A stretch of DNA of 64,000 nt from Mycobacterium bohemicum DSM 44277 (GTDB lineage: Bacteria > Actinomycetota > Actinomycetes > Mycobacteriales > Mycobacteriaceae). Both the position numbers and the translations under genes were made by a program. Position 1 is the first letter of the stretch, and each line of letters begins with the position of its first letter. This document shows positions 25,625 through 33,922 of the stretch, in pieces. The notes beneath the pieces were generated by a model, which worked only from the letters and a program-made list of their open reading frames with translations, was not told the DNA's origin and did not search any database. The stretch lies in NCBI RefSeq assembly GCF_001053185.1, contig NZ_CSTD01000001.1, positions 1,606,333 through 1,670,332 on the forward strand. The letters run 5' to 3'.

Positions 25625-26641
25625 TCAGCTCGCCAGGACGTTCACACCCCAGCGGAACACCCCGGGCAGCAGCGTGGACACCGGGACGATAGCCCGGCGC
25701 GCCACCGGCGGCGCGCTGGCCAGCACCAGCCCGCGGGTCAGCAGCCGGTAGTCGCGGGTCACCCGGTGCCAGGCCGCCTCGTAGGAGGCCGGCGCGTCGT
25801 CGACGATCGCGTCCACCGCCGCGGCGGCCTGCTTGACCGCGAGGCTGATGCCCTCGCCGGTCAGGGCGTCCTCGTAGCCCGCGGCGTCGCCGACCAGCAG
25901 CACCCGGCCGGCGACGCGGCGCGAAACCACCTGCCGGAGCGGGCCGCAACCGCGGGCCTTGCCGCGCTCGGCGCCCTCCAGGCGTCGGGCCAACCAGGGA
26001 AACCAGGCCAGGTCGGGGCGGCCGCCGGAGAGGATCGCCACGCCGACCAGGTCGGGTTCCACCGGCGTCACGTAGGCCTCACCCCAGCGCGACCAATGCA
26101 CCTCGACGACGTCAGACCACGCCGGCACGTGAAAGTGCCGGCGCACTCCGTACCGCCGCGGCTTTCCGGCCTTCGCGGCGATGCCGACGGCGTGCCGCAC
26201 CGACGAATGCAGCCCGTCGGCGGCCACCAGGTACCGCGCGCGCACGCCGGCGGCCGCCACCCCGTGCGCGTCCTGCCGGACATCGGCGACCTTCGCCCGA
26301 ATCCATTCCGTGTCTTGCTCTTTCGCCCGCGCCTCCAGCGCCGCGTGCAGGGTGGTCCGCCGCACGCCACGCCCCGGCCCGGTACGGAAACGCGCCTGCG
26401 CCCGCCGGTGCTCGCTGACGTAGGCGATCCCGTGAAACGGCATGCCGGCCGGGTCGACGCCCAGCGACGTCAGCTCGGCCAGGCCGCCCGGCATCAGGCC
26501 CTCGCCGCATGCCTTGTCGATCGGGCCGTCGCGCGGCTCGGCCACGATCACCGACAGTCCACGGCGCCGCGCCTGCAGCGCGGTGGCCAGGCCGCCGGGC
26601 CCGCCCCCGACGACCAGCAGGTCGGCGTCGTAATCCGTCAT
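25625..26641 (-). CDS. FAD-dependent oxidoreductase, geranylgeranyl-reductase family (Rv1138c-like)
   Basis: A 338-residue flavoprotein of the geranylgeranyl reductase/PHBH-type group. The FAD motif GGGPGG is near residues 12-17, with DKACGEGLMPGG (about 42) and the second FAD-binding segment LLVGDAAGYEDALTGEGISL (about 265-285). Family members reduce isoprenoid double bonds or hydroxylate lipids. It follows the isoprenylcysteine methyltransferase-like gene on the same strand. The junction holds a tandem duplication, ATGACGGA(C/T)TACG twice, so two start-like ATGs lie close together. The second gives the full product. Confidence 0.88.
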   Translation of the reverse strand: MTDYDADLLVVGGGPGGLATALQARRRGLSVIVAEPRDGPIDKACGEGLMPGGLAELTSLGVDPAGMPFHGIAYVSEHRRAQARFRTGPGRGVRRTTLHAALEARAKEQDTEWIRAKVADVRQDAHGVAAAGVRARYLVAADGLHSSVRHAVGIAAKAGKPRRYGVRRHFHVPAWSDVVEVHWSRWGEAYVTPVEPDLVGVAILSGGRPDLAWFPWLARRLEGAERGKARGCGPLRQVVSRRVAGRVLLVGDAAGYEDALTGEGISLAVKQAAAAVDAIVDDAPASYEAAWHRVTRDYRLLTRGLVLASAPPVARRAIVPVSTLLPGVFRWGVNVLAS

Positions 26642-26651
26642 GCGTAGTCCG

Positions 26652-27152
26652 TCATGCGTAGCCCAACGCCGAGTTCTCCACGCGCAGCCGCACCCGCAGC
26701 ACCAGCGCGTTGGCCAGCGTGAAAGCCACCGCGGTCAGCCAGGCGGTGTGCACCAGCGGCAGCGCCACCCCCTCGGCCACCACGGCGGCGTAGTTGGGAT
26801 GGTGCAGCCACCGGTACGGGCCTTCGGCCACCAATGGCGCGTCCGGCAGCACGATCACCCGCGTGTTCCACCGCCGGCCCAGCGTGCTGATGCACCACCA
26901 GCGCAGCCCCTGGCTCAGCGCCACCACCGCCAGCATCGGCCAGCCCAGCCACGGGATGAACGGCCGGTGCAGCGCCCACGGTTCGACGACGCAGCCGATC
27001 AGCAGCGCGGTGTGAATGCCGACCATCGCCGCATAGTGGGTCCGGCCGAACTCCCTGGCGCCCTGGGCGAACGACCATCGGGCGTTGCGCTGGGAGACCA
27101 CCAGCTCCGCCAGGCGTTCGATCCCGACCGCCAGGATCAGCAGGTAATACAT
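26652..27152 (-). CDS. Isoprenylcysteine carboxyl methyltransferase-family membrane protein (Rv1139c-like)
   Basis: A 166-residue integral membrane protein. Hydrophobic helices lie near residues 1-12, 42-60, 68-88 and 128-150. The conserved core is RWNTRVIVLPDAPLVAEGPY followed by RWLHHPNYAAVVAEG, the SAM-binding signature of the ICMT/phospholipid methyltransferase group. Length equals that of Rv1139c. The ATG at 27152 gives the membrane-type N-terminus MYYLLILAVG; earlier in-frame starts only add polar residues. With Rv1138c it may modify a polyketide or isoprenoid lipid; the substrate is not known. Confidence 0.87.
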   Translation of the reverse strand: MYYLLILAVGIERLAELVVSQRNARWSFAQGAREFGRTHYAAMVGIHTALLIGCVVEPWALHRPFIPWLGWPMLAVVALSQGLRWWCISTLGRRWNTRVIVLPDAPLVAEGPYRWLHHPNYAAVVAEGVALPLVHTAWLTAVAFTLANALVLRVRLRVENSALGYA

Positions 27153-27295
27153 GGCTCCCACTATCTCAGCGCCGACTCGGTGTCGGGCGATTCGTCCCGA
27201 GTGCATCACGCTACCGTCGCGGCGCGGGTTCAACCCCCCCGGAAGCGCCCGGAAGCCCTCGGGGGCCGCCGGGCGGCGCCGGTAGGGTCGTCGGT

Positions 27296-28438
27296 ATGGG
27301 GATTCTGGTGACGGGGGCCACCGGTTATGTCGGATCGCGGCTGGTCACGGCGTTGCTGGGCGAGGGGCACCAGGTGCTTGCGGCCAGCCGGGACCCAAGG
27401 GGCCTGAAACGCTTCGGCTGGTTTGCCGACGTCACGCCCGTCGCTCTCGACGCCGCCGACCCGGCGTCGGTCCGAGCTGCCCTCGCCAGCTCCGGTGTCG
27501 ACGTGCTCTATTACCTGGTGCACGCCATCGGCCAGCCCGGGTTCCGCGCGCTGGACAAGGCGGCGGCCGCCAACGTCGCGGCCGCGGCCCGCGACGCCGG
27601 GGTGCGCCGCATCGTGTACCTGGGTGGATTCGTGCCCGACGGCGAGGCCCTCTCCGAGCACCTGGCCAGCCGCGCGGAAGTGGCCGAGGCCCTGGCGGTG
27701 CCCGGCGGACCGGAGCTGGTGTGGCTCGGGGCCGCGCTCATCATCGGCGCCGGCTCCACCTCGTTCGAGATGATGCGCTACGTCGGCGACCGGTTCCCGC
27801 TGATACCGGTACCGAACTGGATGGACAACCCGATCGATCCGATCTCCATCCGCGACGTGTTGCACTATCTCGTCGCCGCGGCCGACCCCGGCGTGCCCCC
27901 GGGTGCCTACGACATCTGCGGCCCCGACACCACCTCGTACCGGGAGCTGCTCAGGACCTACGCGCGCATCTCCGGCAGGTGGCACGCCGCCCTGTCCGTC
28001 GGCAGGGTCGACACCGGGTTGGCCTCGCTGGTCACCGGGCTCGCGCTGCCGGTTCCCCCGGGTCTGGCCGGCGACCTCGTCGAGTCGCTGGACCATCCGA
28101 TGGTGGCCTCCGGCAGCCGCCTGCGCGGCCTGGTGCCCGACCCGCCCGGCGGGCTGCTCGGCATCGACGACGCCATCACCCTGGCGCTGGCCGGCCGGGC
28201 CAACCGCAGGCCCAGGCCCGTCAACGCCCTGGCCGACCCCCATGACCTCGCCGACAGCGACCCCGGCTGGGCCGGCGGCGACGCCCTGCGGATCCGCCGG
28301 CTCGCCCGCGCCGTCACCCCGCCCGTCGCGCGGCCCACCCTGGGTTTGGTTGACAATGTTCCCGGACCGGTCGCCGGCGCCCTGCGGGCCAGCCTCGACA
28401 TCCTGATTGCCCTGACTCCGAAGGTGCGTTTCGCATGA
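27296..28438 (+). CDS. NAD(P)-binding atypical SDR (NmrA-like), short paralogue of the gene at 29151
   Basis: A 380-residue protein with the Rossmann motif TGATGYVG (residues 6-13), LYYLVHAIG (about 74-82) and PIDPISIRDVLHYLVAA (about 180). It is clearly homologous over its whole N-terminal part to the 448-residue protein at 29151-30497 but lacks that protein's C-terminal DUF2867-type domain. A TAGGGT hexamer seven bases before the ATG suggests a leaderless transcript. The downstream CPBP gene overlaps by ATGA. The function is unknown. Confidence 0.85.
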   Translation: MGILVTGATGYVGSRLVTALLGEGHQVLAASRDPRGLKRFGWFADVTPVALDAADPASVRAALASSGVDVLYYLVHAIGQPGFRALDKAAAANVAAAARDAGVRRIVYLGGFVPDGEALSEHLASRAEVAEALAVPGGPELVWLGAALIIGAGSTSFEMMRYVGDRFPLIPVPNWMDNPIDPISIRDVLHYLVAAADPGVPPGAYDICGPDTTSYRELLRTYARISGRWHAALSVGRVDTGLASLVTGLALPVPPGLAGDLVESLDHPMVASGSRLRGLVPDPPGGLLGIDDAITLALAGRANRRPRPVNALADPHDLADSDPGWAGGDALRIRRLARAVTPPVARPTLGLVDNVPGPVAGALRASLDILIALTPKVRFA

Positions 28439-29142
28439 GCCAGTCAACCGTGACGACCGAGTTTCGCCGTGCCCTCACCAACGTCGCCGTGCCGCACAAC
28501 GAACCACCCAACGTCGTGCACCGCCGGCGGTTCGTCGTGGCGGTCACGCTGGTGGTCGGGGCCTCGGTCCTGGGGTACTCGCTGCGCCGCCACCCGGGCG
28601 AGTCCAGCTTCTATTGGCTGACCCTGGTGTTGGCTGCGGTGTGGGTCGCCGGCGCGATGCTGTCCGGGCCGCTGCACCTGGGCGGCATCTGCTGGCGTGG
28701 CCGCAACCAGCGGCCGGTCATCACGGGGACGACCATCGGCCTGCTGGTGGGCGGGGCATTTGTGGTCGGCGGGCTGATCGTGCGCAAGATTCCCCCCGTC
28801 GCCGAACTGATCACCCGGGTGCTGCTGTTCGCCCACCACGGGTCGTATGCGTTCATCGTGGTGATCACCGTGGTCAACGGCATCGCCGAGGAGCTGTTCT
28901 TCCGCGGAGCGCTGTACAGCGCCCTCGGGCGCCAGCGCTACCCGGTGGTGATCTCGACCGTCCTGTACACCGCCGCCACCATGGCCAGCGGCAACCCGAT
29001 GCTCGGATTCGCCGCCGTCATCCTGGGGACCGTGTGCGCGTTCGAACGCCGGGCCACCGGCGGCGTGCTGGCGCCGGTGCTGACCCACGTGGTGTGGGGC
29101 CTGATCATGGTGCTCGTGCTGCCCCCGATGTTCGGCGTCTGA
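28435..29142 (+). CDS. CPBP-family intramembrane protease (Rv1140-like)
   Basis: A 235-residue membrane protein of the CPBP/CAAX-prenyl-protease-2 group (ABI family). The metal-binding motifs are EELFFRG (about residue 152) and the later His in LTHVVWGLIM. Hydrophobic spans occur near 30-48, 58-75, 95-118, 130-150, 165-185 and 210-230. Family members are glutamic-type intramembrane proteases or bacteriocin self-immunity proteins. The start overlaps the stop of the upstream NmrA-like gene. It lies close to the ICMT-like gene, an arrangement reminiscent of CAAX-type processing pairs. Confidence 0.85.
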   Translation: MSQSTVTTEFRRALTNVAVPHNEPPNVVHRRRFVVAVTLVVGASVLGYSLRRHPGESSFYWLTLVLAAVWVAGAMLSGPLHLGGICWRGRNQRPVITGTTIGLLVGGAFVVGGLIVRKIPPVAELITRVLLFAHHGSYAFIVVITVVNGIAEELFFRGALYSALGRQRYPVVISTVLYTAATMASGNPMLGFAAVILGTVCAFERRATGGVLAPVLTHVVWGLIMVLVLPPMFGV

Positions 29143-29150
29143 GCGCCGAA

Positions 29151-30497
29151 TCAGCCGGTGGCCGAACCGATCACCTCGCGGGCCAGGGCGCGCCGGGCTC
29201 TGGCGTTGGCCGACCGGGCGAAGACCCAGTACGCCCGCCCGGGAAGGCCGCGGGGCAGAAAGATGGACCGCTGCCTGTACCGGCTGCCGCCGTCGCGCGG
29301 CGTCACGGTGATTTCGAGCCACTGGCGCCCGGGGGCGCGGTTCTGCGCCCGCAGCCGCAGCATCCGGCCGGGCTCTTCCTCCTGAACGCTCCAGCGCCCG
29401 CGGTCCACGGCCTTCTTCGCGGCCGTCTCCAGGGCGCGCCACACCTCGTCGGGCGGGGTGTCGACGTCGGCGCCGTGCACGTCGGTGTACACGATCTCGC
29501 CGGCCCAGTCGGGATCGCTGGGCAAGGCCTCGGCCGGCTCGGACTGCAACGACGACCACGACGGATCGGGCAGGCCGCGCGCCGCCCGGCTCAGCGCCAG
29601 CTCCACGGCGCGGCGGTAGCCGGTCAGGCCGCCCGGCGGCGGCTCGATGACGCTGTCGATCTCGTGGTCGCGCATCACCGCGTCGCACTCCAGCGATTCG
29701 ATCAACGGCCGGGCCAGGCCCGGCGGAATGGGGGTCACGGTTCCCACCCAGAGGCTGGCGATGGTCGGGGTGAGGAACGGCAGCACTATCAGGTAGCGCT
29801 TCCCGAGTCCGGCCACGTCGGCGTAGATCCGCATCATGTCGCCGTACTCCAGCACGTCGGGTCCGCCGATGTCCCACGTCCGCGAGGACGGCACGGTCGC
29901 GGTGGCCGCCGCGACCAGGTAGTGCAGCACGTCGCTCACCGAGATCGGCTGGATCTTGTTGTGCACCCACTTCGGCGTGGTCATCACCGGCAGCCGGTCG
30001 GTGAGGTGGCGGATCATCTCGAACGACGCCGAGCCCGAGCCGACGACGACGCCGGCCTGCAGCACCACCGTTTCGATGCCGGACTCGATGAGCGCCTCAC
30101 CCACCGCCTTGCGGGACTCGAGGTGCGGCGAGAGCTTGCGGCCTTCCGGGTGCAGCCCGCTGAGATACACGATCCGCCGCACCCCGGTGCTTCGGGCCGC
30201 CGTCACCACGTTGCGGACCGCGCGGGCCTCCTCGTCGGCGAAATCCTTGGACGACCCCATGGAGTGCACCAGGTAATACACGACGTCCATGCCGTCGAAC
30301 GCCGCGACCAGCGAGTCGACGTCGCCCAGGTCGCCGCGCGCCACCTCTGCGCGATCCCGCCACGGTACATCCGCCAATTTCGACGGGTCGCGGGCCAGCG
30401 CGCGGACCCGGTGGCCCTCGTCCAGCAGTCGCGGAGCCAGCCGGGCGCCGATGTAACCGGTCGCACCGGTCACCAGACAGCGAACCTGTTCAACCAT
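29151..30497 (-). CDS. NAD(P)-binding atypical SDR with C-terminal DUF2867-type domain
   Basis: A 448-residue protein. The N-terminal half is an NmrA-like Rossmann domain (TGATGYIG at 10-17; VVYYLVHSMGSSKDF near 75; IVYLSGLHPEG near 110). The C-terminal part, from about 330 on, reads as a DUF2867/SRPBCC-like domain (TPPDEVWRALETAAKK; REVIGSATG at the end). It is paralogous to the gene at 27296 on the other side of the CPBP gene. The role is unknown; related proteins are annotated as nucleoside-diphosphate-sugar epimerases without proof. Confidence 0.86.
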   Translation of the reverse strand: MVEQVRCLVTGATGYIGARLAPRLLDEGHRVRALARDPSKLADVPWRDRAEVARGDLGDVDSLVAAFDGMDVVYYLVHSMGSSKDFADEEARAVRNVVTAARSTGVRRIVYLSGLHPEGRKLSPHLESRKAVGEALIESGIETVVLQAGVVVGSGSASFEMIRHLTDRLPVMTTPKWVHNKIQPISVSDVLHYLVAAATATVPSSRTWDIGGPDVLEYGDMMRIYADVAGLGKRYLIVLPFLTPTIASLWVGTVTPIPPGLARPLIESLECDAVMRDHEIDSVIEPPPGGLTGYRRAVELALSRAARGLPDPSWSSLQSEPAEALPSDPDWAGEIVYTDVHGADVDTPPDEVWRALETAAKKAVDRGRWSVQEEEPGRMLRLRAQNRAPGRQWLEITVTPRDGGSRYRQRSIFLPRGLPGRAYWVFARSANARARRALAREVIGSATG

Positions 30498-30575
30498 CGA
30501 TGCTCCGTTCCTCGCCCGTCAGATGGGACCCGACGCAAGGATTGCCCGATAACCGCCTGACTAATGCGGACGCAT

Positions 30576-31388
30576 TCAGCGGTCGGCGAAGTTGGGGGTT
30601 CGCCGTTGTTGGAAAGCGGTTGTGCCCTCTTTGAAATCGTGCGACACCAGCAGGCGCGCCTGGCCGTCGTATTCCCGCTGCAGGGCGGCGTCCAACTCGG
30701 TGAGGGTGGCCGCATTGATCGCCTCCTTGGTCTTGGCGAACGCCACCGCGGGGCCGGCCGAGAGCCGTTCGATCACCTTGTCGACCTCGGCCTCGAAGTC
30801 GCCGGCGGGGTAGACCGCGGTGACCAGGCCCCAGGCCAGCGCCTCGGCGGCCGGCAATCGCTCGGCCAGCAGCGCCATCTGCATCGCCCGGATCCGGCCG
30901 ACCGCGGCCGCGACCAGCGCCGACGCGCCCCCGTCGGGCATCAACCCGATCTTGGTGAACGCGAGCAGGAAAAACGCCTGCTCCGAAGCCAATACGACAT
31001 CGCACGCCAGGGCGATCGACACGCCGACACCGGCGGCCGGGCCCTGAACCACCGCCACCACCGGGTGCGGCAGCGCGGCGATCGCCCGGATCAGCCGGTT
31101 GATCTCCAGGACGATCTCGTCGGGCGGGATCCCGCCGCTGCCCGCCAGGTCGTCGGCGCTGATGCCCGCCCCGGAGCAGAACCCGCGACCCGTTCCGCCC
31201 AGGCGCACCACCTTGACCGCGGGGTCGGTGGCGGCGCACTCCAGCGCATCGGCTATCCCGGTGATCACCGGAACGCTCAGCGAGTTCAGGCTGTCGGGGC
31301 GGTCGATGGTCACCGACAGCACACCGTCGGCCAGCGCGACGAGCAGACCTGGGACGGGTTTCAGCGAGGCGATCCCGGATTCCGGCAT
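30576..31388 (-). CDS. echA10: Enoyl-CoA hydratase/isomerase
   Basis: A 270-residue crotonase-fold protein with FCSGAGISADDLAG (residues about 70-83), the oxyanion-hole segment QGPAAGVGVSIALACD and FTKIGLMPDGGAS. It occupies the place of M. tuberculosis echA10 (Rv1142c) next to mcr; the tandem paralogue echA11 is absent. Asp or Gly replaces the usual second catalytic Glu in the PDGG region, so an isomerase-type activity is possible. It is divergent from mcr. Confidence 0.87.
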   Translation of the reverse strand: MPESGIASLKPVPGLLVALADGVLSVTIDRPDSLNSLSVPVITGIADALECAATDPAVKVVRLGGTGRGFCSGAGISADDLAGSGGIPPDEIVLEINRLIRAIAALPHPVVAVVQGPAAGVGVSIALACDVVLASEQAFFLLAFTKIGLMPDGGASALVAAAVGRIRAMQMALLAERLPAAEALAWGLVTAVYPAGDFEAEVDKVIERLSAGPAVAFAKTKEAINAATLTELDAALQREYDGQARLLVSHDFKEGTTAFQQRRTPNFADR

Positions 31389-31500
31389 GTCCTCACATTA
31401 GGCGACCGGCGTGCGCGGGCCGCCGGGGCGGCTGCGAAGATGCCAACGGCCGGTTGTTATCCCGGTCGAAACGTCGGTGCGGACGAAAGGTCGGTGGGTC

Positions 31501-32586
31501 GTGGCTGGACCGTTGAATGGACTGCGGGTGGTGGAGCTGGCCGGCATCGGACCCGGCCCGCATGCCGCGATGATCCTCGGAGACCTCGGCGCCGACGTGG
31601 TCCGCGTCGACCGCCCGACGGGCGGTCCCGCCGGGGCGGCACGCGACGCGATGCTGCGCAACCGCCGCGTGGTGACGGCCGATCTGAAGTCCGAGCCGGG
31701 CCGCGAGCAGGTGCTGCGGCTGGTCGCCAGGGCCGACGTGCTGATCGAGGGCTTCAGGCCCGGCGTCACCGAGCGCCTGGGGCTGGGCCCCGAAGACTGC
31801 GCGAAGGTCAACGAGCGCCTGATCTACGCCCGCATGACGGGCTGGGGACAAACGGGTCCCCGCAGCCAGCAGGCCGGCCACGACATCAACTACATCTCGC
31901 TCAACGGCATCCTGCACGCCATCGGCCGGGCGAACGAGCGCCCGGTGCCGCCGCTGAACCTGGTCGGCGACTTCGGCGGCGGCTCGATGTTCCTGCTGGT
32001 CGGCATCCTGGCCGCGTTGTGGGAGCGGCAGACCTCCGGCAAGGGCCAGGTCATCGACGCCGCCATGGTCGACGGCTCGAGCATGCTGATCCAGATGATG
32101 TGGGCGATGCGCGGCATGGGCATGTGGACGGATGCGCGGGGCACCAACATGCTCGACGGGGGCGCGCCCTACTACGACACCTACGAGTGCGCCGACGGGC
32201 GCTACGTCGCCGTCGGCGCGATCGAGCCGCAGTTCTACGCGGCCATGCTGGCGGGGCTCGGGCTGGAGGGCGCGGACCTGCCGGCGCAGAACGACGTCGG
32301 CCGCTGGCCCGAGCTGCGGGCGGCCCTCACGGAGAGGTTCGCCGGCCGGGACCGCGACCACTGGGCCAAGGTGTTCGCCGATTCCGACGCCTGCGTGACG
32401 CCGGTGCTGGCGTTCGGGGAGGTGCTGACCGAGCCGCACATCAGCGAGCGGCACACGTTCTACGAGGCCGAGGGCGGCTTGCAGCCGCTGCCGGCGCCGC
32501 GGTTTTCCCGCACGCCCGCCGACGCCCCGCGTCCCCCGGCGGCGCCGCTGCCCGACATCGAGGCCGTCCTCAACGATTGGGTATAG
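31501..32586 (+). CDS. mcr: Alpha-methylacyl-CoA racemase
   Basis: A 361-residue family III CoA-transferase-fold enzyme matching M. tuberculosis Mcr (Rv1143) almost throughout. It epimerises (R)- and (S)-2-methylacyl-CoA so that methyl-branched fatty acids and sterol side chains can enter beta-oxidation. The catalytic pair is visible as His127 in QQAGHDINY and Asp157 in LVGDFGGG. The GTG at 31501 gives the expected start [15 protein letters not shown]; upstream in-frame codons would add an unrelated Arg-rich stretch. The SDR at 32621 follows after 34 bp and is likely co-transcribed. Confidence 0.95.
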   Translation: MAGPLNGLRVVELAGIGPGPHAAMILGDLGADVVRVDRPTGGPAGAARDAMLRNRRVVTADLKSEPGREQVLRLVARADVLIEGFRPGVTERLGLGPEDCAKVNERLIYARMTGWGQTGPRSQQAGHDINYISLNGILHAIGRANERPVPPLNLVGDFGGGSMFLLVGILAALWERQTSGKGQVIDAAMVDGSSMLIQMMWAMRGMGMWTDARGTNMLDGGAPYYDTYECADGRYVAVGAIEPQFYAAMLAGLGLEGADLPAQNDVGRWPELRAALTERFAGRDRDHWAKVFADSDACVTPVLAFGEVLTEPHISERHTFYEAEGGLQPLPAPRFSRTPADAPRPPAAPLPDIEAVLNDWV

Positions 32587-32620
32587 TCCCCGACCAACTG
32601 GTGGATAGGGAAGGACTCGC

Positions 32621-33385
32621 ATGGAGATCAGAGATGCCGTAGCCGTCGTCACCGGGGGCGCGTCGGGCCTGGGCCTGGCGACCACCAAGCGGCTGCTGGA
32701 CGCCGGCGCGCAGGTGGTGGTGCTCGACCTGCGGGGCGAGGACGCGGTTCGCGAGCTGGGCGACCGCGCGCACTTCGCGCAGACCGACGTCACCGACGAG
32801 GCGGGCGTCGCCAAGGCTCTGGACACCGCCGAGTCGCTCGGCCCGCTGCGCATCAACGTCAACTGTGCGGGCATCGGGAACGCCATCAAGACGCTGTCCA
32901 AGGACGGCCCTTTCCCGCTGGACGCGTTCAAGAAGGTGGTCGGGGTCAACCTGATCGGCACCTTCAACGTGCTGCGGCTGGCGGCCGAGCGCATCGCCAG
33001 AACTGAGCCCATCGGTGGCCCGGACAAGCAAGAGCGCGGCGTCATCATCAACACCGCCTCGGTCGCCGCGTTCGAGGGCCAGATCGGCCAGGCCGCCTAC
33101 TCGGCCTCCAAGGGCGGCGTGGTCGGGATGACGCTGCCGATCGCGCGCGACCTGTCGCGGGAACTGATCCGCGTGGTGACGATCGCGCCGGGGCTGTTCA
33201 AGACGCCGTTGCTGGGTTCGCTGCCCGAGGAGGCGCAGAAGTCGCTCGGCAAGCAGGTGCCGCACCCGGCCCGGCTGGGTGATCCCGACGAGTACGGGGC
33301 CCTGGCGGTGCACATCATCGAGAACCCGATGCTCAACGGCGAGGTCATCCGCCTGGACGGCGCCATCCGGATGGCGCCGCGCTGA
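32621..33385 (+). CDS. Short-chain dehydrogenase, 3-hydroxyacyl-CoA dehydrogenase type II-like (Rv1144)
   Basis: A 254-residue SDR of the HSD10 type. TGGASGLG is near residues 12-19, NCAGIG near 84, [10 protein letters not shown] holds the catalytic Ser, YSASKGG holds Tyr and Lys, and [10 protein letters not shown] is a family feature. It would oxidise 3-hydroxyacyl-CoA, fitting its place behind mcr in methyl-branched acyl-CoA degradation. A strong hairpin terminator follows 17 bp after the stop. Confidence 0.92.
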   Translation: MEIRDAVAVVTGGASGLGLATTKRLLDAGAQVVVLDLRGEDAVRELGDRAHFAQTDVTDEAGVAKALDTAESLGPLRINVNCAGIGNAIKTLSKDGPFPLDAFKKVVGVNLIGTFNVLRLAAERIARTEPIGGPDKQERGVIINTASVAAFEGQIGQAAYSASKGGVVGMTLPIARDLSRELIRVVTIAPGLFKTPLLGSLPEEAQKSLGKQVPHPARLGDPDEYGALAVHIIENPMLNGEVIRLDGAIRMAPR

Positions 33386-33402
33386 GGATCCGGATAAACG
33401 AA

Positions 33403-33427
33403 AGCCCCCCGCCATCGGCAGGGGGCT
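33403..33427. terminator. Hairpin between convergent genes
   Basis: AGCCCCCcGCC pairs with GGCaGGGGGCT around a three-base loop, giving a 10-pair GC-rich stem with one mismatch. It sits between the Rv1144-like stop on the plus strand and the small ORFs on the minus strand, with no long U-tract. Such U-poor hairpins are common mycobacterial terminators, and this one could serve both strands. Confidence 0.75.
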
Positions 33428-33449
33428 GACGTTTGTGGATGAAGTCGAT

Positions 33450-33512
33450 TTATCGGCGGAACCAGCGACTGACGGCGGGTTCGGCCATTAGCAGGCGAGC
33501 AAGCACACTCAT
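33450..33512 (-). CDS. Putative 20-residue peptide
   Basis: A short frame reading MSVLARLLMAEPAVSRWFRR, starting nine bases after the stop of the 43-residue ORF on the same strand. It is amphipathic and basic at the C-terminus, as in small membrane-associated peptides. No strong ribosome-binding site is visible, so translation may depend on termination of the upstream ORF. Low confidence. Confidence 0.3.
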   Translation of the reverse strand: MSVLARLLMAEPAVSRWFRR

Positions 33513-33521
33513 GGTCGTCGC

Positions 33522-33653
33522 TCAGCTGGCCGTGGGCAGGGACTGGAAGTCTTCGAACTGCTCCGAGGTCTCGCCTTCCACCAGCATGTCGCCGTGGTAG
33601 AGGGCCTCGAAGTCAGCCTTGATGACGTCGGCACTTGAGTCGTCGATCCACAT
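33522..33653 (-). CDS. Putative 43-residue acidic protein
   Basis: A frame reading MWIDDSSADVIKADFEALYH at its start, with GEGETSE-like acidic residues in the middle (DMLVEGETSEQFEDFQ) and ending LPTAS. About a quarter of residues are Asp or Glu. A TACGCT hexamer ends seven bases before the ATG, which is the arrangement of leaderless transcripts in mycobacteria. A longer in-frame start further upstream (33815) lacks such a signal and adds a basic, unrelated stretch. I do not recognise a family. Confidence 0.5.
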   Translation of the reverse strand: MWIDDSSADVIKADFEALYHGDMLVEGETSEQFEDFQSLPTAS

Positions 33654-33827
33654 GACACTGAGCGTATGGGTCGCGCTTAAGGAATCTTTGAGTCTCGATT
33701 CGGAAAATGGTGGCAATTTACCCGCGAGTAGCTTGCGCGCCGACCGGCCCCTGAGCGGTGGCGTAATCGGCCGTTTTCGGCTGGTGAACCGCGGCCCGTC
33801 GGCCCCCGTAGTCATGGCAGACGTTGT

Positions 33828-33857
33828 TTGACACCTGTAAGTTAGCGTTGGTAAGTT
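33828..33857 (+). promoter_or_regulatory. Putative promoter for mmpL13
   Basis: TTGACA (33828-33833) and TAAGTT (33852-33857) are 18 bp apart. The heptamer GTAAGTT occurs twice here, 15 bp apart, and could be part of an operator for the TetR encoded downstream. The mmpL13 start is 65 bp further on. Confidence 0.5.
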
Positions 33858-33922
33858 TTCGCGGATAGCGGCCAGCGCATCAGCAGCAACCGGTCGCTTG
33901 CGGCCGGGGGGAAGGCTTCAAA

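Noticed and set aside
30478-30500. AACCTGTTC near 30490 as a second KstR site
   Set aside because: Lacks the flanking T and lies inside the start of a coding region.
30564-32642. 692-codon plus-strand frame across echA10 and mcr
   Set aside because: Out of frame with mcr and antisense to echA10; composition typical of GC-rich shadows.
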